Shown here: one piece after another, positions 16,038 through 23,749 of the stretch | Layout: every line of letters begins with the position of its first letter | Numbering within the stretch: position 1 is the first letter of the stretch | Source of the DNA: Motilimonas sp. E26 | GTDB taxonomy: Bacteria > Pseudomonadota > Gammaproteobacteria > Enterobacterales > CBDFNC01 | Length of the DNA: 35,888 bases | Reading direction: 5' to 3' | Assembly (NCBI RefSeq): GCF_021278025.1 | Contig: NZ_JAIBHJ010000037.1 | Coordinates: 1-35,888 of the forward strand | Translations under genes and position numbers: made by a program | The notes under the pieces: generated by a model | What the model was told of the DNA's origin: nothing | Database searches by the model: none | The model's input: the letters and a program-made list of their open reading frames with translations, nothing else

Positions 16038-17855
16038 TTAAGAGGCTTCAAAATAAACCACTGATTCCGGAATATCGTCAGTCTTGGCACATACTTCTTT
16101 GATCGCCGACTCAACAATATCAATCCCTTTTCTCAGGTTGTCATCACTGATAGTCAATGGGCAGAAGAACTTAACAATATGGTCGTCTGCGCCACTGGTT
16201 TCAATAATCACACCTTTAGCAAACGCAGCCTTAGTGATCTTGCCAGCTATCTCACCGTTAACACAGTTGATGCCTTGGAATAAGCCACGACCTTTAATAT
16301 TGAAGTTACCGGTGCCGTATTTCTCAACAATCTCGGTTAGGCGCTCGGTGATGTAACGGCCTTTACGCTTAATGTCGTTTGAGAATTTATTGTCTGACCA
16401 GTAGTGATCAATCGCTGATTTAGCAGCAACAAAAGCAAGGTTATTACCACGGAAAGTACCGTTGTGCTCACCTGGTTTCCATTGGTCTAGCTCTGGCTTC
16501 ATTAACACCACAGCAAGAGGCAAGCCGTAACCACCTAATGATTTCGACAAGGTAATGATGTCTGGCTCAATACCCGCTTCTTCAAAGCTAAAGAAGTCGC
16601 CGGTACGACCACAGCCCGCTTGAATATCGTCAACAATTAACAGAATGCCATGTTTACGACACACAGTTTGTAAGTTACGTAACCACTCAATGCTGGCCGT
16701 GTTAATCCCACCCTCACCTTGTACCGTTTCAACAATCACAGCAGCTGGCGAGTTAATACCACTACTTGAATCACTAAGTACCTTGTCTAAGTATTCAGTG
16801 GTGTCGATGTTGTCACCTAAGTAACCATCAAATGGCATTCTGTGTATACCACTTAGGCTCACACCAGCTGCGTTACGATGGTGCGAATTACCTGTTGCGG
16901 CCAATGCACCAAGGCTTACACCGTGGAAACCATTGGTAAAGGTAACAATGTTTTGCTGACCTGTTACGTTACGTGCAATTTTCATTGCCGCTTCAACTGC
17001 GTTAGTACCCGTTGGGCCTGTAAACTGCATCACATATTCCATGCCACGGGGTTTTAAAATTTTATCATTGAAGGTATGTAAAAATTCACCTTTCGCCTTA
17101 GTGTGCATATCTAGGCCGTGAGTAATACCATCATCTTTAATGTAGTCGAGCAGGGTTTGCTTAAACAGATCATTGTTATGACCGTAATTTAACGTACCTG
17201 CACCAGCAAGAAAGTCTAAGTAGCGGTTACCAAACTCATCCCACATAAACTCGCCTTTGGCGCGGTTAAATATGCGTGGAAATGAGCGCGCGTAACTTTG
17301 CACTTCTGATTCCATATCAGCGAAAATCTGCATCGCTTCACCGCTATGATTAACGGGCTGATTGTTGAATGGACCAATGCGAACTAACGACTCTGAAGGA
17401 TGTTCACCTTCAAAATGTTGTTCTTTTTTCAGCCATACTGACGACGTCATCTCAGCTGACAGTTTATTTGAAAACGCTTCAAATAATGCCCAAGACGCAA
17501 GGTTGTCTTGAGTAATAGTTGTTTCAATATAGTGCACCCCTTTACAGTCGGTGCGATCAAGAATGTGCTGTAGCATGTCTGATGCTAAGCCTTGACCACG
17601 TACTGAAGTAGACACAGCAACTTGCCAGATAAACAACGTATCGGGACGCTCTGGTACTAAGTAACCAGAAATAAAGCCCACTAATTCATCATCAAGTTTT
17701 GCGGCTACTGAAGTACTTAAAAAGTGACCACATTGAAGAAAATTACAGTATCCAGAGTTTGTATCTAAAGGCGGACAAGATGCAACTAGTCGAGAAACGG
17801 CCATGCCATCTTCTAAATCTGGCTGGGTTAACACTATATTTTGCATAGTAGACAA
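16038..17855 (-). CDS. ectAB: EctA-EctB fusion: diaminobutyrate acetyltransferase/aminotransferase
   Basis: This single 605-residue frame joins two ectoine enzymes usually made separately. Residues 1-145 are a GNAT acetyltransferase (EctA) with IWQVAVSTSVRGQGLASDML at 76-95, the acetyl-CoA loop. Residues 175-605 are the PLP-dependent EctB aminotransferase: MESEVQSYARSFPRIF at 181-196, LAGAGTLNYGHNN at 216-228, VDDIQAGCGRTG at 408-419 and the PLP lysine K438 in ITLSKSLGG. A linker of about 30 residues joins them. EctB converts aspartate semialdehyde to diaminobutyrate and EctA acetylates it, so the fusion links successive steps, with the second enzyme at the N-terminus. Start TTG 17855 lies 5 nt after AAGGAG; an ATG at 17846 is 14 nt away. 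A separate EctB start at M175 has only a weak site. Confidence 0.92.
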   Translation of the reverse strand: MSTMQNIVLTQPDLEDGMAVSRLVASCPPLDTNSGYCNFLQCGHFLSTSVAAKLDDELVGFISGYLVPERPDTLFIWQVAVSTSVRGQGLASDMLQHILDRTDCKGVHYIETTITQDNLASWALFEAFSNKLSAEMTSSVWLKKEQHFEGEHPSESLVRIGPFNNQPVNHSGEAMQIFADMESEVQSYARSFPRIFNRAKGEFMWDEFGNRYLDFLAGAGTLNYGHNNDLFKQTLLDYIKDDGITHGLDMHTKAKGEFLHTFNDKILKPRGMEYVMQFTGPTGTNAVEAAMKIARNVTGQQNIVTFTNGFHGVSLGALAATGNSHHRNAAGVSLSGIHRMPFDGYLGDNIDTTEYLDKVLSDSSSGINSPAAVIVETVQGEGGINTASIEWLRNLQTVCRKHGILLIVDDIQAGCGRTGDFFSFEEAGIEPDIITLSKSLGGYGLPLAVVLMKPELDQWKPGEHNGTFRGNNLAFVAAKSAIDHYWSDNKFSNDIKRKGRYITERLTEIVEKYGTGNFNIKGRGLFQGINCVNGEIAGKITKAAFAKGVIIETSGADDHIVKFFCPLTISDDNLRKGIDIVESAIKEVCAKTDDIPESVVYFEAS

Positions 17856-17986
17856 AACAACTCCTTATAAGTATTTCAATCAAGTGAAGTTAAATAATCT
17901 TTATAGAAGTAAATAAATTTAGCTACGTAAGCCTCGGATAAATCCAAAAATCCAACTTAAATCTATAAAAATAACTTAGAACACGA

Positions 17987-18004
17987 AACATAGTACACTA
18001 TGCA
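17987..18004 (-). promoter_or_regulatory. Putative EctR operator
   Basis: The minus strand reads TGCATAGT-GT-ACTATGTT: two 8-nt half-sites around a 2-nt spacer, with a perfect 6-bp inner palindrome. From memory, the EctR1 site of Methylomicrobium alcaliphilum is TATTTAGT-GT-ACTATATA, with the same spacing and an identical AGT-GT-ACTAT core. It lies about 130 nt upstream of the ectAB start, and TACTAT within it could serve as a -10, so a bound repressor would block RNA polymerase. Confidence 0.65.
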
Positions 18005-18242
18005 TCTATTTTTCTCTAGCCCCCCACCGGGCCTCAACCCGAGATTACCTTTGTGATCGCCCCCACAAACAATCCGTTTTTTTCACTATTTTGGTGCAAG
18101 CAAAGCCAAGCCAGACTTGAGATAGAGACCGATTTGGAAAAAGTTTAAATATGCAAGGAAATAAAGCGAAAAAAAATTTTATTAATTTTTCATTACGCAC
18201 TTTTTTAGCCTTGCTTGAAGCGCATCTGATAATTAATTTATT

Positions 18243-18270
18243 TAGACATATAAACAATTGGCGATATAAT
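18243..18270 (+). promoter_or_regulatory. Sigma70 promoter of the MarR gene
   Basis: TAGACA (18243-18248, 5/6 to consensus), a 16-nt spacer and a perfect TATAAT (18265-18270). Transcription would begin about 20 nt before the TTG start at 18299. Confidence 0.6.
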
Positions 18271-18298
18271 CGGGAAAATTTTTAACCGAGAACGTAAT

Positions 18299-18841
18299 TT
18301 GAATAGTATTGATGAAGTGTTGGTCGCATTGCGCCGTGTAATACGCGCGACAGATCTCCATTCTAAGCATCTTGCCAAAACCACGGGGTTAACGGCGCCG
18401 CAAATTTTGTTGCTACAAACCATTCGTGATAAAGGCCAAGTCACCATAGGTGAAATAGCCAATGAGATGAGCTTAAGCCAAGCGACCGTGACCACGATCA
18501 TAGATAGATTAGAAAAGCGTAACTTGGTATATCGCCAACGCTCACAAACCGATAAACGTAAGGTTCATGCGTTATTAACCGATGAAGCCGTAGACGTGCT
18601 CAAAGGCGCTCCGATCCCATTGCAAGATCACTTCGCACGCCAATTTAATGGCTTAGAAGAATGGGAGCAAACCATGATTATTTCGTCATTGCAGCGTGTG
18701 GCTCGAATGATGAACGCACAAAACATTGATGCGTCCCCCATGCTAGATCTTGGCATGCTTGATCGTAGCAGCACCCCTTTTGAGAAGTTAGATACAACTT
18801 CTGCTGTGCCAAAAACTAATACAGATAGTACCAGTAAATAA
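18299..18841 (+). CDS. ectR: MarR-family regulator, EctR-like
   Basis: This is a 180-residue protein with a winged helix-turn-helix at about 30-100: LTAPQILLLQTIRDKGQVTIGEIANEMSLSQATVTTIIDRLEKRNLVYRQRSQTDKRK, including the D-R wing of MarR proteins. The C-terminal helices (100-145) should dimerise; the tail after 150 is Ser/Thr-rich and variable. It starts with TTG, GAGAA lying about 8 nt upstream. It is divergent from ectAB, exactly as ectR is in methanotroph and marine ectoine clusters, and an EctR-type site lies between them, so it probably represses ect transcription at low salt. Confidence 0.85.
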   Translation: MNSIDEVLVALRRVIRATDLHSKHLAKTTGLTAPQILLLQTIRDKGQVTIGEIANEMSLSQATVTTIIDRLEKRNLVYRQRSQTDKRKVHALLTDEAVDVLKGAPIPLQDHFARQFNGLEEWEQTMIISSLQRVARMMNAQNIDASPMLDLGMLDRSSTPFEKLDTTSAVPKTNTDSTSK

Positions 18842-18845
18842 TAAC

Positions 18846-18871
18846 AAGCCGAGGCTGAAGCATCTCGGCTT
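18846..18871. terminator. Hairpin between ectR and the protease gene
   Basis: AAGCCGAG, a 10-nt loop, and CTCGGCTT form an 8-bp perfect stem between convergent genes, just after the ectR stop codon. No long T-run follows. Confidence 0.6.
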
Positions 18872-18902
18872 AGTATTAAGTAACGATATTTGTTTCAAAA
18901 GT

Positions 18903-20519
18903 TTACAATTTAGACCACGCATCATTCCATGCGCGCCCCTTACCAGGCTCATAAGCTGAACCACTGCACCATAAACCAAATGGCCAACCTTTACATTGGT
19001 AAGCTACACCGTCGTTTAGCACTTTATCACCTGGACCGTATGAGCTGCCCGCAACATAATTAGGTAAGTGAGATGGTGGTTGAGTTGGTGTTATTGTTGG
19101 CACAATTGTTGGCGTGACCGTCGGGACAGGCGTTGGCTCTGAAGTAGGCGCTACGGTTGGCACTGGCGTTGGCGTGCTGTCACAGTTTGCCGAACCTATT
19201 TCTAGCCAAACGCCCCAAGGCCCAGACTCCGCGGGGTTATCACCTTGTGTCCACCACTTAGCCTGCCATTGTTTACCGGCCCAAACAACCGTTTCCTTTG
19301 CGTAGTAAACACTGCCAGATTTCCACTCTTCACTACAGTTGCCTGTAGGTGGGGGTGTCGGCGTAACTTCTTCTCTTACTACTGCAGTTACAGTAGCTTG
19401 ATAGGCCGTACTGTTTTTATCAATACCAAAGTTTAGGTTAACTTCTGCGCTGCCTGGCTTTTGGCCACCAAACTCTACTGCAACGGTACAGTCAGTGTTA
19501 GGTTGTAAGGTGTGAGCAGTACAATTATCTTGTGTAATAACAGGAGTTGTCGCTACGCCTGATTCAGATACATTTAAGCTATCAATGGTAAATTCAACAT
19601 TACCGGTGTTGCTCAGTTTAAAGTCGTGACGCTTAGTTTCACCTAAGTTAAAAGCACTTAACGATTGGTTTGGTACATAACCCACCGCAACAAGATCGGT
19701 TTGGCCATCGTCAATGATAGAATCGACCCAAGGACGTAATGCAGCAATATCACTATAAACGCCATACTGGCCGGGACGAGCGCAACCTATCCCCCAGCTT
19801 ACAATACCTAACTGAGTAACAACCCCACCTTGATTGATTACAATAGGACCCCCACTGTCACCTTGGCAGGAGTCTTTACCACCTTGTGGGAAGCCAGCAC
19901 AAAATGCTACATCACCCACGTTTTGATAACTGCCGCCCGCTTGTTGGCATAAGGCATCAGACACTAAAGGCACATCCACTTCTTGTAACACAGTGGGTGA
20001 TAAACCACCTTCTTGAATTCGGCCTAACCCTGCCACCGTTAATAAATCACCTTCACGTACATACTGGCTTAATGTACCTTGGGCTATTTGCACGTTTTGT
20101 GCTTCAGGTAGTTGGCGATCTAACTTTAAAATTGCAATGTCGTTGGCTAACGTTGCGGTATTATATTGTGGGTGAATAAATATTTGGCTAACGTTAGCGC
20201 GCTGTCCATCAGCGGCTGCATAATTGTAACCACCAACTTTAACCGCTACTTGGCTTGGAGAGTCGCCAACGACACAATGCGCCGCCGTTAATACATAGGC
20301 GTTACCTAAATAACTTGCGCCGCAGTATGAGCGATTGCCTTGCCGACTCACCAATTGCGTGTAAAAACCCCAGTCCTCTTGGTTAGCATTATCACCACCA
20401 ACAATTCTTGGCGTGACTACCTGATCATCAAGCTCGGCAGCCATTACTTGAACTGGCGCTAACAAAGCTGCAACTACTGTTGCTAATGCAGTTCTTTTAA
20501 ACATCCGTGTGCTATTCAA
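18903..20519 (-). CDS. Secreted trypsin-like protease with chitin-binding modules
   Basis: This is 538 residues from TTG 20519, chosen because AAGGA lies 7 nt upstream; a longer TTG start at 20552 lacks a site. The signal peptide ends near AAVMAA (residue 28), and the propeptide is cut before IVGG (39-42). The S1 triad is H81 (TAAHC), D127 (NDIAIL) and S222 (GDSGGP), with D216 setting trypsin specificity for Lys/Arg. A beta-sandwich domain follows (about 275-375, resembling Vibrio VesB-type regions), then a CBM5/12 with WQAKWWTQGDNP, a Pro/Thr linker, and a second module (YQCKGWPFGLWCSGSAYEPGKGRAW). It probably degrades protein on chitinous surfaces, exported by Sec and type II secretion. Confidence 0.9.
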   Translation of the reverse strand: MNSTRMFKRTALATVVAALLAPVQVMAAELDDQVVTPRIVGGDNANQEDWGFYTQLVSRQGNRSYCGASYLGNAYVLTAAHCVVGDSPSQVAVKVGGYNYAAADGQRANVSQIFIHPQYNTATLANDIAILKLDRQLPEAQNVQIAQGTLSQYVREGDLLTVAGLGRIQEGGLSPTVLQEVDVPLVSDALCQQAGGSYQNVGDVAFCAGFPQGGKDSCQGDSGGPIVINQGGVVTQLGIVSWGIGCARPGQYGVYSDIAALRPWVDSIIDDGQTDLVAVGYVPNQSLSAFNLGETKRHDFKLSNTGNVEFTIDSLNVSESGVATTPVITQDNCTAHTLQPNTDCTVAVEFGGQKPGSAEVNLNFGIDKNSTAYQATVTAVVREEVTPTPPPTGNCSEEWKSGSVYYAKETVVWAGKQWQAKWWTQGDNPAESGPWGVWLEIGSANCDSTPTPVPTVAPTSEPTPVPTVTPTIVPTITPTQPPSHLPNYVAGSSYGPGDKVLNDGVAYQCKGWPFGLWCSGSAYEPGKGRAWNDAWSKL

Positions 20520-21068
20520 TTTATATTCCTTATAAATAATTGATTTATTCAAAGCAAACGAATGATAGTTAGCTAATGCAAAGACAACAAGTTGGAAAAG
20601 TATGAGTTTTAACCGTTAAAACGACTAGCTCATCACAAAACTAAAAATGCAAGACAGTGATCCTGAGATGATTGTCGAGTGATTAAGTTTAGGCCCTTCA
20701 CTTAGTAACCAATTTCATATAACGACCAGAGTAAATGGGTTTTAGGTAATAAAAGTATGTATCTGCTCAGATGGCATCTAGGGTCTGTTGATCTTTTGTG
20801 CTGGTTTTTGCAGCGGTTTGTTGGGGATTTATACAAAACGTTCGTTGTGACCAGTACCTTTGTGGCATAGTGAACTACGCGAAAAGGCGCTAACGCAGTA
20901 CAAATGACCAACAAACGCTGTCCTACGGATTCGGCTAAAAGCGTTTTGCCCATCGTTGAGCAGTATTTACTTAGAATGCTAAGCGACACACTGCTCACCT
21001 TGCTCAAAACGCTTTTAGACAAGGTGTCCCCTCTCGAACAAAAATTAACCATCAAAGATCAACAGACC
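20520..21068. other. Intergenic region containing a MITE-like element
   Basis: The 258 bp at 20520-20777 carry no supported gene. The rest is the inverted-repeat element. Frames that run through the element on either strand are not supported as genes. Confidence 0.6.
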
Positions 21069-21072
21069 CTAG
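20778..21072. mobile_element. MITE-like element with 19-bp perfect terminal repeats
   Basis: CTAGGGTCTGTTGATCTTT at 20778-20796 returns as its exact reverse complement at 21054-21072, bounding 295 bp. CTAG at both ends may be a palindromic 4-bp target duplication. There is no room for a transposase. The interior has nested inverted repeats: CTAAAAGCGTTTTG (20935-20948) with its complement at 21005-21018, TGAGCAG (20957-20963) with CTGCTCA (20991-20997), and an apical CTTAG/CTAAG at 20970-20983. Related ends occur at 35741-35845. It sits at the stop codon of the COG0523 gene. Confidence 0.8.
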
Positions 21073-22070
21073 ATAATGCATTGCTTGAGTTGGGTTAGTA
21101 ATTCGCGCTCCATTATTGGAGCATCAGAAATCAATTCTATACGGCTATCAGTCGCATTATCAGCCTCTGACACGGTTATCTCCTGATTAACTTGATTGAT
21201 AACCTTGATGCCTTGATTAGTCAAAATAACACCTTTCAGCCTCATTACATTTAGTGAGGCTAATAGGCTTAACAGCTTTTCTTTATCAAAGCACTGCTGC
21301 TTGGTAAATACCCAACCACAACTAAAAAATTCATTTTGTTGTGCAGTAAAATAACTCACATCCTCAGTCAAAGGTAACGCAATGGCAGAGTTAATATTTG
21401 CTTCATTGTTCTGCGGTTTAAACAACTTAAAAATGGGGGCTTTAGGCGTCAAGTTTGCAAATTCTGTTAGCCATAAAAAGGGCAATTCTGCTTGGCTTAA
21501 CACGCGAATGGCTCGTGCTTTTTTGGGTAGCTGTTCAGCAACATAAGCTGCCAAGTCGGCCAGCTCTTCGCCTTGGTATAAGTCAGCTTTATTCGCAATA
21601 ATCAAATCAGCTACTGACAATTGTTGTTTAAAAATATCATGCTCACTATAACGCGCTTGCTGTATCTGCCTTGCATCAACGAGCGTGATCACGCCCTGCA
21701 TACTTAGCACACCTTTATATTGTGCCCCAGTTAAAGCTTTTAACACTTGCTGCGGATGGCCTAACCCAGTAGGTTCGACCAGTAATCGATCTGGTTGCGC
21801 GGCTTTCAACAGCTTATTCAGCGCCACGGCCATCGGCACGCCAGCAGCACAACACATGCAACCGCCAGGAACTTCTTGAATAACCACTTGCTTACTCTGT
21901 TTCGCGGTTGCGTTTAGCAAGGCTTGATCGATACCGACCTCACCAAATTCATTGACTAAAATCGCCCATCTTTCATGCTTGGGTTGCTGTGTTAATAAAT
22001 GCCGAATAGCGCTACTTTTTCCAGCACCAAGAAAACCACTGATAATATGTGTTTTGACTTCTTTAATCAT
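21069..22070 (-). CDS. COG0523 (CobW/YjiA-type) GTPase metallochaperone
   Basis: This 333-residue G3E-family GTPase has Walker A GFLGAGKSS (residues 12-20), the family metal motif GGCMCCAAG (C71, C73, C74), LVEPTGLGHP, and guanine specificity IIANKADLY. A CobW C-terminal domain follows (about 230-320). Family members bind zinc, cobalt or other metals and deliver them to target proteins; which metal is unknown. I chose ATG 22070 over GTG 22079; neither has a strong ribosome site. The TAG stop codon is made by the CTAG at the edge of a MITE, so the element inserted exactly at the gene end. The divergent neighbour starts 155 bp away. Confidence 0.88.
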   Translation of the reverse strand: MIKEVKTHIISGFLGAGKSSAIRHLLTQQPKHERWAILVNEFGEVGIDQALLNATAKQSKQVVIQEVPGGCMCCAAGVPMAVALNKLLKAAQPDRLLVEPTGLGHPQQVLKALTGAQYKGVLSMQGVITLVDARQIQQARYSEHDIFKQQLSVADLIIANKADLYQGEELADLAAYVAEQLPKKARAIRVLSQAELPFLWLTEFANLTPKAPIFKLFKPQNNEANINSAIALPLTEDVSYFTAQQNEFFSCGWVFTKQQCFDKEKLLSLLASLNVMRLKGVILTNQGIKVINQVNQEITVSEADNATDSRIELISDAPIMERELLTQLKQCII

Positions 22071-22150
22071 AAAAATCACTAGCTGAGAGTTTTCCTTACA
22101 GTAACAACTTCGTCAGTGATCACCAAACCCATAATAAGTCCGATATTTAA

Positions 22151-22178
22151 TTGACATAATGACAGGGTATTTAATAAT
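22151..22178 (+). promoter_or_regulatory. Sigma70 promoter of the LapD-like/TAXI operon
   Basis: A perfect -35 TTGACA (22151-22156), a 16-nt spacer and -10 AATAAT (22173-22178) lie upstream of ATG 22226. AAGGAT just before the start is the ribosome site. Confidence 0.65.
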
Positions 22179-22225
22179 CAACACTCAGCAACATCGGCAG
22201 CCAATAACATTAACAAGGATGGTTT

Positions 22226-22768
22226 ATGCAGCGAATTTTCGGTGCCGCTATTGCCCTAGCGATAGTTGACGCATTATTACTCGCAGGTGCCTTTTACTTA
22301 CAAGGCGCTAGTCTAGCTCAAGAGCTTAACCTACAGTTCAATCAAAACATGGAATCCTCTCTGACCGCACTGGGTTTAATCCTACAGAACACCCTGCTTG
22401 GTGGAGATGAAGTTATGGCTGAAACCATTATTAACGCGATGTTTGATGGCAGCTTATTACAAAGTGTAACGTTAAAGGATCTCGATGGCCTAGTAGCCTT
22501 TGAGCGAGTGTTTGCTGAGCCAACGGCAAACTATCCAGACTGGCTAGTCCAGCTATTCCCAGCGGGTGAACTAAGTCGTCACATGGAAATGACCGATGGC
22601 TGGAATATTTTAGGCGACTTATATGTTTCCAGTCACCATCATCACCTATATCAAGCTATGTGGAATGTTTTGAGTGCGCGTTTACCTATGCAAATTTTAC
22701 TGACCTCTTCATTGTGGTTAGTACAAATTGCTATTCTTTTTTGGGCTTGTCATAGGAAAAACGCATAA
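22226..22768 (+). CDS. Stand-alone LapD/MoxY-type periplasmic receptor domain
   Basis: This 180-residue membrane protein has TM1 at about 5-24, a periplasmic domain at 25-150 and TM2 at about 155-174, and stops six residues later (HRKNA end). The periplasmic part matches the LapD_MoxY_N family: LNLQFNQNMESSLTALGLIL, DEVMAETIINAMFDGSLLQSVTLKDLDG and TDGWNILGDLYVS. Full-length LapD follows TM2 with HAMP, GGDEF and EAL domains and sequesters the protease LapG; all of those are missing here. W126 sits close to the position of the LapG-contacting tryptophan of Pseudomonas LapD (W125, from memory). It overlaps the TAXI gene by 1 bp, so it is an intact two-gene operon, not an obvious truncation. Confidence 0.8.
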   Translation: MQRIFGAAIALAIVDALLLAGAFYLQGASLAQELNLQFNQNMESSLTALGLILQNTLLGGDEVMAETIINAMFDGSLLQSVTLKDLDGLVAFERVFAEPTANYPDWLVQLFPAGELSRHMEMTDGWNILGDLYVSSHHHHLYQAMWNVLSARLPMQILLTSSLWLVQIAILFWACHRKNA

Positions 22769-23700
22769 TGAAACAACTTCTAGCTCCCCTATTATTTATT
22801 CTTAACGCTAGTTTTGCTAGCGCTGTTCAGGCTGAGCCAGCACGTAAACTTGTCACCATTGCATCTGGCTCAGATCAGGGTATTTATTTTCAAGTTGCAT
22901 CCGAAATTTGTCGTTTAACCAGTGCTAAAAAAGCTGAGCATGGCTATCGTTGCGGCGCAATTCCAACTGATGGCTCAGAAGAAAACTTAAAGCTGTTATT
23001 AGCCGGTGAAGTTGACTTTGCCATCATACAATCTGACACCTTATATTTCGCGGCAAAAAAACATCCTGAGCAATTTCTTGGGGTATTGGCCACTCATGCC
23101 GAGCCTTTAACCATAGTGACGACGCCGGATAGCGAAATTCATAAAGCGATGGACTTAAATGGCAAAACTCTCAACATAGGTAGTGAAGGCTCGGGCACCA
23201 ACACGTCACTAAAGCGCCTTGCTGCCAACGTAGACTGGGAGCAAAAGCCAGAGCTGAGAGAGGAAAATAGTTGGGAAGCATTTGAAACATTATGTTTGGG
23301 GGAAATTGATGCCTTTGCCGCAATTATTGGTCACCCGAACCGCTTAGTAAACCGCACTAGCAAACGCTGTGATATTCAGTTTGTTAGCGTAAATAGTGCC
23401 GCGTTAGTTGATCAAAATGGCAAGCTCCCGCCCTATTTAATGCCGGGTGTTATTCCGGGTCGCTTGTACCGTGGCAATAAGGAAAAAACACCTACGGTGT
23501 CTTTCTCAGCTAACTTAGTAACCCGCAAGGATGTCGATCCTGCTTATGTTCAAGCCGTTGCTGAAGCGGTCTTTAGCCAACAAAAAACCTTCGGTAAAAA
23601 CATTACCGCTTATGCTAATATTTTCCGTTCATTTGAAACAATGACCGGCAGTGCCGTGGTGATCCCACTGCACCCTGTGATTGCGAAAATGAAGCAGTAA
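22768..23700 (+). CDS. Orphan TAXI-family solute-binding protein
   Basis: The 310-residue protein has a signal peptide (MKQLLAPLLFILNASFASAVQA) and the TAXI-type TRAP binding fold: TIASGSDQGIYFQVASEICRL at about 30-50, RCGAIPTDGSEENLKLLLAGEVDFAIIQSD, and LNIGSEGSGTN near 130-140. These are hallmarks of TRAP-associated extracytoplasmic immunogenic proteins, which usually bring glutamate-like or other small acids to a TRAP permease. No TRAP membrane subunit is in the window. The start overlaps the stop of the LapD-like gene (TAATG), implying coupled translation and probably a joint role in the periplasm as ligand sensor and receptor; that pairing is my inference. Confidence 0.85.
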   Translation: MKQLLAPLLFILNASFASAVQAEPARKLVTIASGSDQGIYFQVASEICRLTSAKKAEHGYRCGAIPTDGSEENLKLLLAGEVDFAIIQSDTLYFAAKKHPEQFLGVLATHAEPLTIVTTPDSEIHKAMDLNGKTLNIGSEGSGTNTSLKRLAANVDWEQKPELREENSWEAFETLCLGEIDAFAAIIGHPNRLVNRTSKRCDIQFVSVNSAALVDQNGKLPPYLMPGVIPGRLYRGNKEKTPTVSFSANLVTRKDVDPAYVQAVAEAVFSQQKTFGKNITAYANIFRSFETMTGSAVVIPLHPVIAKMKQ

Positions 23701-23710
23701 TTGAATATTA

Positions 23711-23737
23711 AACCTACTTTGCACTGCAAAGTAGGTT
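23711..23737. terminator. Bidirectional hairpin between TAXI and lapG
   Basis: AACCTACTTTGCA and TGCAAAGTAGGTT, separated by one base, form a perfect stem whose innermost bases make the loop. It lies between the two convergent stop codons. Confidence 0.75.
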
Positions 23738-23749
23738 CATTGAAAGAGG

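Larger units (their letters stand above)
17856..18298. other. Divergent ectAB/ectR control region
   Basis: This 443-bp gap between the ectoine operon and the MarR regulator holds an EctR-like operator (17987-18004) and the regulator promoter (18243-18270). The stretch 18160-18245 is very AT-rich. No gene is supported here. Confidence 0.6.

Noticed and set aside
16038-17855. EctA-EctB joining as a sequencing error
   Set aside because: Both domains and the linker stay in one frame with good composition, so no frameshift is needed to explain it; it remains to be confirmed.
19100-19200. Tandem repeat-like DNA in the protease gene
   Set aside because: It is the Pro/Thr-rich linker between chitin-binding modules, not a separate repeat element.
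20520-20552. Longer start of the serine protease
   Set aside because: The AAGGA site falls inside this extension, 7 nt before TTG 20519, so the shorter start is preferred.
20935-21018. Retron msr/msd or CRISPR-like structure
   Set aside because: The nested palindrome sits inside a terminal-repeat element, with no reverse transcriptase and no repeat-spacer pattern.
20702-21055. 117-residue minus-strand ORF
   Set aside because: It begins inside the MITE and runs out of its end; it is a by-product of the inverted-repeat sequence with no ribosome site or recognisable family.
20904-21098. 64-residue plus-strand ORF in the MITE
   Set aside because: It crosses the terminal repeat into the antisense of the COG0523 gene, and its coding look follows from the internal palindrome.
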